Shown here piece after piece: positions 36,919-45,476 of a stretch of DNA of 52,054 bases. Source of the stretch: Candidatus Limnocylindrales bacterium (lineage in GTDB: Bacteria > Chloroflexota > Limnocylindria > Limnocylindrales > CSP1-4); contig JANWLH010000128.1 of assembly GCA_025450915.1 (NCBI GenBank), forward strand, positions 1 to 52,054, read 5' to 3'. How positions within the stretch are numbered: the first letter of the stretch is position 1; the number at the start of each line of letters is the position of its first letter. Below the pieces are notes generated by a model. The model saw only the letters and a program-made list of their open reading frames with translations, was not told the DNA's origin and did not search any database. Position numbers and translations under genes: made by a program.

Positions 36919-37623
36919 GTGACGCCCTTGCGCCCACGGACGGCCGGGACCGTCCGGCTCCCCCTGCTCCTGGCCGCCGGATTGCTTGTCCTGTCCGGCT
37001 GCGGCCTCGGCACGCCGACGACCGCGCCGGCCACCGCAGGCGGCACCAGCCAGCCCCCGAGCCTCTCACCCAGCACCGAGCCCAGCGTCGGGCCGAGCGT
37101 TCCGCCAAGTGACGAGCCGAGCGCATCGGCGTCGGCCGGTCCCAGCCCGAGCGAAGTTGTCGAGCCGTCGCCGTCCGAGGCGGGCGAATCGCCGAGCCCG
37201 TCGAGCTCGGCCGCCGTCTGCTCAGGCGCCAAGGACACGCCCGATTTCTACGAGGCATTCGCCGGATCCGTCAGCTTCCCGGTCTACTGCGCGGTCCTGC
37301 CCGCGGGCTGGTCGCTCGTCTCGGGGCAGTACCGGCTCGCGAACGGGGGGCACATCACGATCAGCTTCCGGCGCAAGGCAGACAACGCGACGTTCGAGCT
37401 CGACGAGGGCTCGTTCTGCGCCGACAGCACTGGCTGCGTACCGGCCGGCACGGCCAGTGGCTCGGGCCCGTTCGGTGACCTGAGCGGCAACCTCGTCCAG
37501 ACCTCGAGCGGCTTCGCCCTGGTCGTCGCAAAAGGCGAGAAGCCGAGCTGGCTGGCGATCGGCAACGGCCTCGACCAGGCAGCGTTCCTCGCCCTGACGG
37601 GCGCCCTGCACGCGGTCAACTAG
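36919..37623 (+). CDS. Secreted lipoprotein with Ser/Pro-rich linker
   Basis: This 234-residue protein begins with a lipoprotein signal (LLLAAGLLVLSGCGLG, lipobox LSGC). A low-complexity Pro/Ser/Glu linker of about 70 residues (repeats of PSxEPS and SPSPS type) would span the cell wall. The C-terminal domain (about 100-234) is a compact alpha/beta domain with four Cys (VCSG, VYCAV, SFCAD, GCVP) and no named family. It is separated by 15 nt from the aminotransferase gene and may be co-transcribed. Divergent from the caspase-like operon (196-bp gap). Confidence 0.72.
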   Translation: MTPLRPRTAGTVRLPLLLAAGLLVLSGCGLGTPTTAPATAGGTSQPPSLSPSTEPSVGPSVPPSDEPSASASAGPSPSEVVEPSPSEAGESPSPSSSAAVCSGAKDTPDFYEAFAGSVSFPVYCAVLPAGWSLVSGQYRLANGGHITISFRRKADNATFELDEGSFCADSTGCVPAGTASGSGPFGDLSGNLVQTSSGFALVVAKGEKPSWLAIGNGLDQAAFLALTGALHAVN

Positions 37624-37638
37624 CCCGCCGGCGACCCG

Positions 37639-38766
37639 ATGAAGATCGCCGACTTCGAGCTCGAGCGCTATTTCGCCCGCTGGGAGTTCGCGGTCCGGCA
37701 CCTCCTGTGTGCCTCGGACCTCGAGGGGTACCCGATGGCCGCGCTGCTCGAGCTCGCCGACGACGAGACCCGCGGGCTGTGGCACGACCTCCGGCTGGGC
37801 TATACCGAATCGAGCGGCCACCCGCTCCTGCGGGCCGCGATTGCCGGCCTGTACGAGACGGTCGACCCCGACGAGGTCCTCGTCTTCTCGGGTGCCGAGG
37901 AAGCGATCTACTGCCTGCTGAGCGTCGCCGTGGGCGCCGGCGATCACGTGATCGTGACCTGGCCTGGCTACCAGAGCCTCTACGAGGTGGCCCGGGTGGC
38001 CGGTGCCGACGTCAGCCTCCACGAGCTCCGGCAGGCCGACGGCTGGGCGCTCGACGTCGACCGGATTCGGGCCGCCGTCCGGCCAACGACCCGCCTGATC
38101 GTCGTGAATGCTCCGCACAACCCGACCGGGATGCTGCCATCCCACGCCGAATGGCGGACGCTGACCGAGCTGTGCGCCGAGGCCGGCGTGACGCTTTTCG
38201 CCGACGAGGTCTACCGGTTCCTCGAATACGACGACGCCGACCGCCTGCCGGCGGGCGCCGACGCCCTGCCGGCCGGGATCAGCCTGGGCGTGATGTCGAA
38301 GTCGTTCGCGATGGCCGGCCTGCGAATCGGCTGGCTGGCGACCCACGATCGGGCCCTGCTCGAGCGCTGCGCGAGCTTCAAGGACTACACCACGATCTGC
38401 CCGTCTGCCCCGGCCGAGATCCTCAGCCTGATCGGGCTCCGGGCCCGCACGAGCGTCCTCGAGCGATCGCGGGCGATCATTTCCACGAACCTTGCCGTCC
38501 TCGATCGGCTGGTCGCCGAGCGACCCGAGATCCTGACCTGGGTCCGGCCGCGGGCGGGCTCGGTCGCCTATCCGGAGCTGACCCTGGCCGGCCGGTTCAC
38601 GGGCTGGGACGCGGATCGATTCGCGGCCGAGCTCGTCGAGGCGGAGGGCGTCCTCCTCCTTCCGGGTTCGCGCTTCGGCCAGCCCGGCAACCACGTCCGG
38701 CTCGGCTTCGGGCGGCTCGACCTGCCGGAGGCGGTCGCGGGCCTGGAGCGCTTCGCCGCCGGCTGA
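37639..38766 (+). CDS. PLP-dependent aminotransferase, class I/II
   Basis: This 375-residue fold-type I aminotransferase has YTESSGHPLLRAAIAG (substrate/PLP region), NAPHNPTG with Asn161, Asp189 in FADEVYR, and the Schiff-base lysine Lys221 in VMSKSFAMAGLRIGW. Arg residues near the C-terminus (NHVRLGFGR) bind the substrate carboxylate. The N-terminus (DFELERYFARWEFAVRHLLC) is of the type found in unusual amino-acid aminotransferases, for example arginine-hydroxylation-pathway PLP enzymes. Substrate is not predictable. The stop lies 4 nt from the convergent ECF S gene. Confidence 0.86.
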   Translation: MKIADFELERYFARWEFAVRHLLCASDLEGYPMAALLELADDETRGLWHDLRLGYTESSGHPLLRAAIAGLYETVDPDEVLVFSGAEEAIYCLLSVAVGAGDHVIVTWPGYQSLYEVARVAGADVSLHELRQADGWALDVDRIRAAVRPTTRLIVVNAPHNPTGMLPSHAEWRTLTELCAEAGVTLFADEVYRFLEYDDADRLPAGADALPAGISLGVMSKSFAMAGLRIGWLATHDRALLERCASFKDYTTICPSAPAEILSLIGLRARTSVLERSRAIISTNLAVLDRLVAERPEILTWVRPRAGSVAYPELTLAGRFTGWDADRFAAELVEAEGVLLLPGSRFGQPGNHVRLGFGRLDLPEAVAGLERFAAG

Positions 38767-38770
38767 GGGA

Positions 38771-39535
38771 TCAGGCCGGGGTCGCGCTCGACGCTGCCAC
38801 GAATCTGAATGACGACCTGGCGCGGAGCCGGGCGAGGGCTGCGAGGACCGGCGGTCCCAGGGCCAGGATCATCAGCGCGTTCCCGACGCCGCGGAACGCG
38901 TCGTAGCCGGCCGACGTCAGCAGGTAGAACTGGCCGAACCGGGCGATCGTGCCGCCGGTGCCCAGCCCGGCGACGTAGCCGAGCTCGGGCGCGCCCTGGA
39001 AGAAGGCCCAGTCCCAGAGATCCATCGCCGCACCGAACGCGAAGCCAGCCACGATGCCGTACGCCGCCAGGAGGACGAAGTCGCGCCGGGTCGGCCGCCG
39101 GTCGAGGCCACCGCTGATGATCCCCGCTCCGAGCCCAACCCAGCCCGCGGCGAAGATCTGGTACGGCAGCCACGGCCCGAGGCCGCCGCTGACGATCGCC
39201 GATACGAGCATCGCGACGGTTCCTGTCAGGAAGCCATAGCTCGGGCCGAAGACGTAGCCGGCACACAGGACGAGGAAGAAGAACGGGCTGAAGCCGGCGA
39301 GGCCGGTGATCAGGGCCAGGCGCATCGCGGCGGCGAGGGCCGCCAGGCAGGCCAGCAGGGCGATGCCCTTGGCGTCGAGCCGTCGTGTTCCGATCTCGAT
39401 CGAGCCCAGGGCGACGATCGTCGCCAGGGCCACCGTCGCCGGGATCGATCCGCTCGGCGGCTCGATCCCGAGGTATGGCAGCAGGAAGAGCAGGCCGCCG
39501 ACGATCGACGCGAGGAGCAGCCCGGCGGCGGTCAC
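38771..39535 (-). CDS. ECF transporter S component, probably for cobalamin (CbrT-like)
   Basis: This 254-residue protein with about six membrane helices is the last gene of the riboswitch operon. Features of an S component include SPFFFLVLCAGYVFGPSYGFLTG between helices (long central segment) and the loop GGLDRRPTRRDF. S components bind the vitamin and topple to release it inside. Sequence alone does not tell the vitamin, but the upstream cobalamin riboswitch and transcobalamin-like proteins point to B12 or a related corrinoid. ATG at 39535 overlaps the ATPase stop (ATGA). Confidence 0.8.
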   Translation of the reverse strand: MTAAGLLLASIVGGLLFLLPYLGIEPPSGSIPATVALATIVALGSIEIGTRRLDAKGIALLACLAALAAAMRLALITGLAGFSPFFFLVLCAGYVFGPSYGFLTGTVAMLVSAIVSGGLGPWLPYQIFAAGWVGLGAGIISGGLDRRPTRRDFVLLAAYGIVAGFAFGAAMDLWDWAFFQGAPELGYVAGLGTGGTIARFGQFYLLTSAGYDAFRGVGNALMILALGPPVLAALARLRARSSFRFVAASSATPA

Positions 39536-40956
39536 GACGCCTTCGCCTCGAGCACTGGGCCGACGGTTGGAGGCTCGGACTCCGTTACCCGGCCGTCCGC
39601 GATGACGAGCACGCGATCGGCGACCTCGGCAACCAGGTCCCGGTCGTGGGTCGCGACCACCACCGAGCAGCCGTCTGCCCGGAGGCGATCGAGCACCCGG
39701 GCGAGCGACCGGCGGGCGAGCTCGTCCATGCCCCGGGTCGGCTCATCGAGCAACGCGATCGCAGGGTTGCCGGCGAGGATGACCGCCAGCGCGCCGCGTT
39801 GCCGCTCGCCGGCGCTGAGATCGCGCGGGTCACGCTCCGCGAGCTCGGCCAGCCCGAATTCCGCGAGGGCGGCCCGGCCGGCGGCCTCCAGCTCGCCCTG
39901 ACCACGTGCTGGCCCAGGGCGATTGGTGGCCGCTCGCTCGAGCGTCCAGAGGACCTCGGCCAGCAGGCTCGGGCGGTGGAGGAGCGCCCCGGGATCCTGG
40001 GGCAGGTACGCGGTCCGGCCCGGGAGTCGGTCGACCGAGCCCGAGAGCGGCGGGAGCAGGCCGGCGATCGCCCGCAACAGCGTCGTCTTGCCGCTGCCGT
40101 TCGCACCGGTCAGGGCAAGGACCTCACCAGGCTGTCCGCTCAATCCGCCACAGGAGACCAGGGGAATGCCGCCGGGTCCGACGACGAGCTGATCGGTCGA
40201 CCAGGCCGGCTGATCCGCGCTTGCCGATCTCGCTGCCGGCGGCCGTAGCCGGGCCGGCGGTCCGACGAGGATCGGCCGCCCTGCCGGAGCGTCGACGCGG
40301 CCCCCGGCCAGCCTGACAAACGATGTGGCCACCGGCACCAGCCGCTCGAGCCGGTGCTCGGCGATCAGGATTGCGGTGCCACCGGCGGCGAGGTCGAGGC
40401 ACCCGTCGAGGACGGCCGCCTCGCCGCTTGCGTCCAGCTCTGAGGTCGGCTCATCGAGGACGATGAGTCGCGGCGCCATCGCGAGGACCGAGGCGATCGC
40501 CACGCGCTGGCGTTCGCCGCCGGACAGGGTGCCGACCCGTCGGTCGCGCAGGCCTTCGAGCCCGAGGCGTTCGAGCGCTGCGCCGACGCGCAGGACCATC
40601 GCGGCGCGGCCGATGCCCAGGTTCTCGAGCCCGAATGCGACCTCGCGCTCGACGCTGCCGTAGACGACCTGCCGCTCGGGGTCCTGGAAGACGAAGCCGA
40701 CGTCACGGGCGAGGACCCGGGTCGCCGTGCGGCTGACGTCGTGGCCGAAGACGGTCGCAGTCCCGCCGATCCGGCCGCCGTGGAAGTGGGGGATCAGGCC
40801 ATTGAACAGGCGCAGCAGCGACGACTTGCCGCCCCCGGAGGGTCCGACGACGACGGTCAGGCCGGGCTCGAGCTCGAGGTTCACATCGACCAGGGCGGGA
40901 ATCTCTCCCGGATACCAGTAGGAGAGATCGTCCAGGCTCGCGAGTGCGTCGCTCAT
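39532..40956 (-). CDS. ECF transporter energising ATPase, fused EcfA-EcfA'
   Basis: One 474-residue chain holds two ABC ATPase domains. Domain 1 has Walker A GPSGGGKS (38-45), signature LSGGERQ (144-150) and LIVLDEP. Domain 2 has Walker A GANGSGKT (284-291), signature LSAGERQ (380-386) and ALLDEP. This is the usual fused pair of ECF transporters. ATG at 40956 overlaps the T-component stop. A longer upstream frame (to 41502) is a shadow of that gene. ATP hydrolysis drives toppling of the S component. Confidence 0.93.
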   Translation of the reverse strand: MSDALASLDDLSYWYPGEIPALVDVNLELEPGLTVVVGPSGGGKSSLLRLFNGLIPHFHGGRIGGTATVFGHDVSRTATRVLARDVGFVFQDPERQVVYGSVEREVAFGLENLGIGRAAMVLRVGAALERLGLEGLRDRRVGTLSGGERQRVAIASVLAMAPRLIVLDEPTSELDASGEAAVLDGCLDLAAGGTAILIAEHRLERLVPVATSFVRLAGGRVDAPAGRPILVGPPARLRPPAARSASADQPAWSTDQLVVGPGGIPLVSCGGLSGQPGEVLALTGANGSGKTTLLRAIAGLLPPLSGSVDRLPGRTAYLPQDPGALLHRPSLLAEVLWTLERAATNRPGPARGQGELEAAGRAALAEFGLAELAERDPRDLSAGERQRGALAVILAGNPAIALLDEPTRGMDELARRSLARVLDRLRADGCSVVVATHDRDLVAEVADRVLVIADGRVTESEPPTVGPVLEAKAS

Positions 40957-41768
40957 GGCCAGATCGCCACGGCCGGCAGCAGCGCAGCGACGAACATGGC
41001 CGGGCTGACCGGGGGGATCGAGAGGCCCGGGTAGGGATACCAGTCGACGGCGACGCCGGCCGCCCGCGCCCACACGGCCAGGGCGATTGCGGCGACCGAG
41101 ACGACGACGACGATCGAGTCGCGCAGCCTCCAGGCCCGCGGCGCGTACCGGCTGCGCGGTCCCGAGCCGAACGCCCGCGACTCCATGGCTTCGGCGAGCT
41201 CGAGCGAGCCTTCGACGGCGGTGATCGCGACGGGCACGATGACGTCGGCCCACGACCGGAGGCCGGCTGGTCGCCAGCCGCGCATCGTCTGGGCGTCGCG
41301 CACCTGGCCGAACGACCGTCCGATCCCGGGCACCAGGTTGAGGGCCGCGGCTACGACGATGCCCGCCCGCTCGAGGACCTTGGGCAGCGCGTCGACGAGC
41401 TCGGCCGGCTCGAGGACGTAGGACAGCGGCGCGACGACGAGCACCGCCGCGGCCAGGCCCAGCGCGGCGTCGCTCCCGTAGGCGATCGATTCGAGGGTCC
41501 ATGGGCCACCGATGACCGGCCAGCCGCCGGGCAGCGAGATGAGCGCGGTATCACCAAGATGCCCGACCGCCACGTTGAGGAAGACGGCGCCAACGGTCGT
41601 GAATGCGATCGCCCGGACTAGGAAGCGGAGGTCCTGCTCGGGCCGGCTCCAGGTCCGCAGGACGTTGACCGCGATCAGGGCGATCAGGGCGCGATAGATC
41701 GGGTTCGTCGTGGACAGGGCGACGACGAGCCCGGCAAGCGACCAGACGATCAGGGCGCGGGCGTTCAC
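40953..41768 (-). CDS. ecfT: ECF transporter transmembrane T component
   Basis: This 271-residue membrane protein has about six helices. It carries two cytoplasmic coupling-helix motifs of Ala/Ser-Arg-Gly type: QTMRGWRP at about 160-167 and MESRAFGSG at 195-203. They contact the ATPases. GTG at 41768 overlaps the preceding stop (GTGA). It couples the fused ATPase downstream with the S component. All five genes from 43779 down to 38771 are spaced by 2 nt or overlap, so they form one transcript. Confidence 0.9.
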   Translation of the reverse strand: MNARALIVWSLAGLVVALSTTNPIYRALIALIAVNVLRTWSRPEQDLRFLVRAIAFTTVGAVFLNVAVGHLGDTALISLPGGWPVIGGPWTLESIAYGSDAALGLAAAVLVVAPLSYVLEPAELVDALPKVLERAGIVVAAALNLVPGIGRSFGQVRDAQTMRGWRPAGLRSWADVIVPVAITAVEGSLELAEAMESRAFGSGPRSRYAPRAWRLRDSIVVVVSVAAIALAVWARAAGVAVDWYPYPGLSIPPVSPAMFVAALLPAVAIWP

Positions 41769-42619
41769 CGGGTTGGTCCGCCCGAGCCGGGCCGGCGCCT
41801 GAGCATTGCCAGTCCGGCGAGGCCCGCGATCGCCACGATCGCGGCCACGAGGGCCGGTGTCCCGTCCCCGGTTGAACCGGTGGGGGAGTCAGCATTGCCG
41901 CCACCCACGACCGGGCTCGACGGTCCTGGAGTGGCCTCGATCGCGGCGACCGCGCCGCTCCCGGCCGGCGTCGGGGGAACCGAAGATGCCGCCGGGCCAG
42001 CGCTCGACGCCGCCGGCTGGGACGGCGCCGTAGAGCCCGGGGGTGGCGGCGTGACGGGCCGGGGCGTCGCGGTCTGCGTCGGTGCCTGAGTGGCGGTTGG
42101 CCGCGGCGTCGGCCTGGGCGTGACGCCCGGCGTCGGCGTTGGCGACGGGCAGTTGCCCAGGCTGCTCGGCGGCGACATTCCCGTCTGCGCTTCGAAACGG
42201 AAGCCTTCCGCGTCGCCGTCGCCGAAGACCAGGGCGGAGACGCCCAGATTGGAGCTCGCCCAGCTTCCGCCTTTGCGAGCGACGAAAATCTCCCAAAACG
42301 GGCTGTTGCTCGTCCAGCAGCCCGACGGAATCTCGGCCGGCTCGCCGTCGATCCAGCAGATCGCATTACTCAAGCCGCCGAAGTCCATCGTCACGTACTT
42401 GACGCCCGATGCGATGAGGACCTGCTCTCCGGTCAGTGACGAGCCGCTGAACGCGATACATCGAGTCACCGTGGAGCCGTCGCCGTGCTCGACGACGAGG
42501 GCGACGTGGTGGCTTCCGGTCGCCGCGTCGCAGGTCGCCGCCGGCCTCGACCAGGCAATTGCCATGATCGGGACCTGGACGGCGACCGCGACGAGGACCG
42601 CCAGGAGCAGGTTCCGCAA
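41765..42619 (-). CDS. Surface-anchored DUF4430-like (transcobalamin C-terminal-like) protein
   Basis: This 284-residue protein has a signal peptide (about 1-24) and a beta-rich domain at about 38-145. The domain pattern VVEHGDGSTVTRC, LTGEQVLIASGVKY, ICWIDGEPAEIPSGCW, SPFWEIFVARKGGSW and GDGDAEGFRF resembles DUF4430 domains, which are homologous to the C-terminal domain of intrinsic factor/transcobalamin. A Pro/Thr linker (157-250) and a C-terminal membrane helix (254-272) followed by RRR anchor it to the cell surface. TTG at 42619 begins 2 nt after the preceding stop. Predicted role: half of a corrinoid-binding clamp. Confidence 0.75.
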   Translation of the reverse strand: MRNLLLAVLVAVAVQVPIMAIAWSRPAATCDAATGSHHVALVVEHGDGSTVTRCIAFSGSSLTGEQVLIASGVKYVTMDFGGLSNAICWIDGEPAEIPSGCWTSNSPFWEIFVARKGGSWASSNLGVSALVFGDGDAEGFRFEAQTGMSPPSSLGNCPSPTPTPGVTPRPTPRPTATQAPTQTATPRPVTPPPPGSTAPSQPAASSAGPAASSVPPTPAGSGAVAAIEATPGPSSPVVGGGNADSPTGSTGDGTPALVAAIVAIAGLAGLAMLRRRPGSGGPTR

Positions 42620-42621
42620 CC

Positions 42622-43779
42622 TCAGCGTGAGAGCCGCCTCGACCAGAGGCGGAGGCTGGCGCCGAGTGCCGCGAGGCTGAGCATCAGGAGCACGGGCAGC
42701 AGGCCGCCGTCAGCTGGCGTCTGACCCAGCGGCGCCGCAGCTGCCGTCGCGGGTGGGGTGGCCCCGGTCGGCCGGGGAGTCGCGACCGCCGCGCACACGG
42801 CCGCCGGCAGGGCCGCACCCGCCGTCCACGTCGTGCTTCCCGGGAACGGGACCTTGGCGAGGCCCGCCGGGACCTGGCTCGTCGTGAAGGCGTCGGGACC
42901 GGGATTGCCCGGGAAGGTGAAGCCGCCGTTGGCCTTGGACTGGAACGTCAGCAGGTTGGTCAGGGCGGTGTGGCCACTCTTGGTCCAGCTCGGCGCCGAC
43001 GGGTTCTCACCGGCGGCCACCAGCCCCTGGATCACGTTCGCATCGGAGTCGGGGTCGCTGAACGGCGACCCGAACGCGGCGCTGTACGGGAATCCACCAT
43101 CGCTGAGCTGCTGGGCGTGGAGGTAGGCCAGGGCGCTCGTGATCGAAGCGTCGGACGTCGGCGTCCCCGCGGCGACGAGGGCCTCGAGCGCGATCGCCGT
43201 CGAGTTCGTGTCGCCGCCGCCGACGGCATCCTTGACGCCCTGGAAGTCCCACGAGCCGTCGGTGTCCTGGGCCGCGATCAACTCGGTCACGGCGCCGGCC
43301 GGCAGGGGATGGCCCGCATCGGCCGCCGCCACCAGGGCGAGGATCGCCAGCGACTGGGTGTACGTCTGGCCGTCACCATAGGCGTGGGTCGTCGAATCGA
43401 ACGTCGCGTCGAGCGCCGTCAGGAGATCGTGCCCGCCGAATGCGGTCGGGTCGAGCTTGGCGTCGATCGCCGCGAGGGCCTCCTTCGCGACGAGTGACGC
43501 GTTCGTCAGCGAGCCGCCGATGCCCGCCTCGAGGTAGTCGAACGCCGTGCTGCCGCCGGACTTCTCGAGAATCGTGGGGTCGAAACCGGCCGCGGCCGCT
43601 CCGAAGACGTAGTCGGCTGTCACGCCCGGCGCTCCGCCGACGGACCCGTCACTGGCCTGTCCCGAGGCGAGGAACTGGAGCGCGCACGTCGCCGGATCCG
43701 GCGCTGCCCAGGCAGCTGGGACGTTGATGAGAAGGAGTCCTGTGGCCAGTATCGCGCTGGCCCACCTGAGTCGACCCAC
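42622..43779 (-). CDS. Surface-anchored alpha/alpha-barrel repeat protein (transcobalamin N-terminal-like)
   Basis: GTG at 43779 follows GGAGGA (43786-43791). The 385-residue product has a signal peptide (cleavage near AWA-APD, residue 26). Prenyltransferase/squalene-oxidase-type repeats follow: ASDGSVGG, DTDGSWDF, LSDGGFPY, ANGGFTFP, each paired with helices such as TNSTAIALEALVAAG and SDANVIQGLVAAGENP. A short Pro/Thr linker leads to a C-terminal helix (359-376) and RRLSR tail. This is the alpha6/alpha6 barrel fold of the N-terminal domain of intrinsic factor and transcobalamin. Being first behind the cobalamin riboswitch supports B12 capture. Terpene cyclase activity is unlikely for a secreted protein. 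Confidence 0.78.
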   Translation of the reverse strand: MGRLRWASAILATGLLLINVPAAWAAPDPATCALQFLASGQASDGSVGGAPGVTADYVFGAAAAGFDPTILEKSGGSTAFDYLEAGIGGSLTNASLVAKEALAAIDAKLDPTAFGGHDLLTALDATFDSTTHAYGDGQTYTQSLAILALVAAADAGHPLPAGAVTELIAAQDTDGSWDFQGVKDAVGGGDTNSTAIALEALVAAGTPTSDASITSALAYLHAQQLSDGGFPYSAAFGSPFSDPDSDANVIQGLVAAGENPSAPSWTKSGHTALTNLLTFQSKANGGFTFPGNPGPDAFTTSQVPAGLAKVPFPGSTTWTAGAALPAAVCAAVATPRPTGATPPATAAAAPLGQTPADGGLLPVLLMLSLAALGASLRLWSRRLSR

Positions 43780-43816
43780 GGTGGTTCCTCCGACGGCGAA
43801 CGGCCCACACCGCGGA

Positions 43817-43834
43817 AACCTGCCGTCAGAGGTT
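43817..43834 (-). promoter_or_regulatory. Possible anti-P1 hairpin of the riboswitch
   Basis: AACCT (minus strand, from 43834) pairs with AGGTT (to 43817) around an 8-nt loop. The hairpin uses bases of the 3' strand of P1 (43821-43826), so the two are mutually exclusive. It could be the alternative fold in the unbound state. Short, so uncertain. Confidence 0.3.
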
Positions 43835-44016
43835 CATCTACCGATCTGCGCGGGTGGGATGACACATCCCGTTCGACCAGGTCTCCTGGCTCGCGGATCG
43901 ACACGTCCGGCCGCCTTCCCGGGCTCACGCCCAGTGGCATCACTGGCCGGCCGTTCCCCGCTGACAGTTGCGCGACAGCGCCGGATTTCCACCGGCTTCC
44001 CTTGGGTCAAACGGCA
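43821..44016 (-). ncRNA. Cobalamin riboswitch
   Basis: Read on the minus strand, the region contains the classic core: GGGAAGCCGGTGGAAATCC, then CAACTGTCAGCGG, and the B12 box GCCAGGAGACCT (43879-43890). The closing P1 helix TGCCGT (44011-44016) pairs with ACGGCA (43821-43826). It controls the five-gene operon starting at 43779, 42 nt downstream. There is no T-tract terminator, so control of translation is more likely than attenuation. Confidence 0.93.
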
Positions 44017-44034
44017 CTATTCAGTTGTCCGGCC

Positions 44035-44064
44035 ATGGTACTCGCCGAACGATTCCCCGGTCAG
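44035..44064 (-). promoter_or_regulatory. Promoter of the cobalamin operon
   Basis: On the minus strand CTGACC (44059-44064), an 18-nt spacer and TACCAT (44035-44040) form a -35/-10 pair. The start would lie near 44028, 12 nt ahead of the riboswitch P1 helix, which is the expected place. Confidence 0.5.
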
Positions 44065-44165
44065 CGCCCTCGGTGGGGTCGTTGTCGCACGCAGATCGAC
44101 AAACAGCGCGGTTCTGAGCTGACCGACGGGTTCTGGCTCAGTCACGCGGTGGATTCGTCGCTGTG

Positions 44166-44183
44166 TTAGCCGCCAACGGCTAA
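44166..44183. terminator. Hairpin between gcvT-like gene and riboswitch
   Basis: TTAGCCG, loop CCAA, CGGCTAA: a perfect 7-bp stem about 100 nt downstream of the GcvT-like stop (minus strand). There is no U-tract, so termination is only possible. The rest of 44065-44282 shows no gene. Confidence 0.35.
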
Positions 44184-44282
44184 TTCCGGCAAGCCGAGCG
44201 AGTTTGGGCGGCTCAGAACGGGCGATTTGTCACGTGGCCCGGGACATCCAACCCGATCCGCCCGCGAGGGACGACGACGCGG

Positions 44283-45476
44283 CTACGCGCGCTTGCGCTG
44301 CAGGTCCAGGAAGGGCAATTTGACGACCGTCGCGGCGACCCGGCCGCGGCGGGCCTCGACCGTCCACTCTGCCTGGAGCTGCGTGCCGGGCCGCTCGTAG
44401 GCGGGGGGCACCGAGGCGAGAGCGATCGGCTTCTTGAGGATCGGGCTCCAGCCGTGGCTCGTGATCCGGCCGACCTGCCGACCGCCGGCATCGTAGAGCG
44501 GGATCGCGGAGCGATCGACCACGGCCGGGGCGCCCGGAGGCAGGCCCTGGGCGTTGTACATCGCGTCGATGTCCGGCCAGCTGATCTCGAGCCCGACGAG
44601 CCGTCGGCGTGGCCCGCCCCGACGACGCTCCTCGAGCAGCGCACGCCGCCCGACGAAATCGCCCTTCTCGAAGTCGACGAGCTTGCCCAGCCCGATCTCC
44701 CCGGGCGAGTAGGCCTGGTCGGCGTTCATCGCATGGCGGGCGCTCGTGTAGTCGACCTCGAGGAGGATGAGCCCGGCCTCCAGCCGGACGACGTCGAGGG
44801 CGATCATCCCGGCCGGCCGGATCCCGTACGGCTTGCCGGCCGTAATGACTGCATCCCACAGGTCGACGGCGCGCTCCGCCGCGACCCACAGCTCATAACC
44901 GAGGTCGCCGGTGTAGCCCGTCCGGCTGATGTCGATCGGGATGCCCGCGATCGTCGCCGTGCGTCGCCGGAAGTAGCGCAGATCGGCGAGGTCGCCGGCC
45001 CCGGCCGCCTCGAGGACCGCCCGGCTGAGCGGCCCCTGGAGGGCCAGCGCGGCAGTCGCCTCGGAGGTGTCGTCGATCGTCACGTCGAGCCCGGCCGCGT
45101 TGAGGCTGAGCCAGCGGAATTGCGGATCGGCCGCGGTCCAGCGGAACCGGTTCGGCCCGAGGCGGTGGATCGTGCCGTCATCGACGACCTTGCCGTCCTC
45201 GTCGCACCACGGGCCGTAGAAGACCTGCCCGACCTTCAGCTTTGTCGCGTCACGAGTGATCACCCGGTCGACGAGCTGCTCCGCGTCGGGTCCGTGGACC
45301 TCGTACTTGTAGAGCGGCGAGACGTCGATCAGGGCCGCCTGCTCGCGGATCGCGTTGTACTCGATGTCGTGGAAGTCGGCGTAGACGCTGGCGGCGAAGT
45401 AGCCCGACCACTCCCGCCATTGCATCTTCCGGTTGTACGCCAGGGTGCGGGCGTGAAAGGCGGTCCCGACGCTCAA
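44283..45476 (-). CDS. GcvT-family aminomethyltransferase
   Basis: This 397-residue protein has the GcvT fold: an N-terminal HARTLAYNRKMQWREWSGY segment, AALIDVSPLYKYEVHGPDAE, CDEDGKVVDDGTIHRLG, LALQGPLSR and RTGYTGDLGYELW, and a C-terminal barrel (GRITSHGWSPILKKPIAL). Relatives transfer C1 units to tetrahydrofolate (glycine cleavage, dimethylglycine or DMSP demethylation). No GcvH or GcvP is nearby, so it is probably a paralogue with another methyl donor. TTG at 45476 follows GGAGG at 45484-45488. It is divergent from two flavoprotein genes that could form the oxidative partner. Confidence 0.85.
   Translation of the reverse strand: MSVGTAFHARTLAYNRKMQWREWSGYFAASVYADFHDIEYNAIREQAALIDVSPLYKYEVHGPDAEQLVDRVITRDATKLKVGQVFYGPWCDEDGKVVDDGTIHRLGPNRFRWTAADPQFRWLSLNAAGLDVTIDDTSEATAALALQGPLSRAVLEAAGAGDLADLRYFRRRTATIAGIPIDISRTGYTGDLGYELWVAAERAVDLWDAVITAGKPYGIRPAGMIALDVVRLEAGLILLEVDYTSARHAMNADQAYSPGEIGLGKLVDFEKGDFVGRRALLEERRRGGPRRRLVGLEISWPDIDAMYNAQGLPPGAPAVVDRSAIPLYDAGGRQVGRITSHGWSPILKKPIALASVPPAYERPGTQLQAEWTVEARRGRVAATVVKLPFLDLQRKRA

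Noticed and set aside
42622-43779. Terpene cyclase/squalene-hopene cyclase annotation for the repeat protein
   Set aside because: The repeats match that fold family, but the protein is secreted, anchored, short and lacks a DxDD-type catalytic motif; operon and riboswitch point to corrinoid binding.
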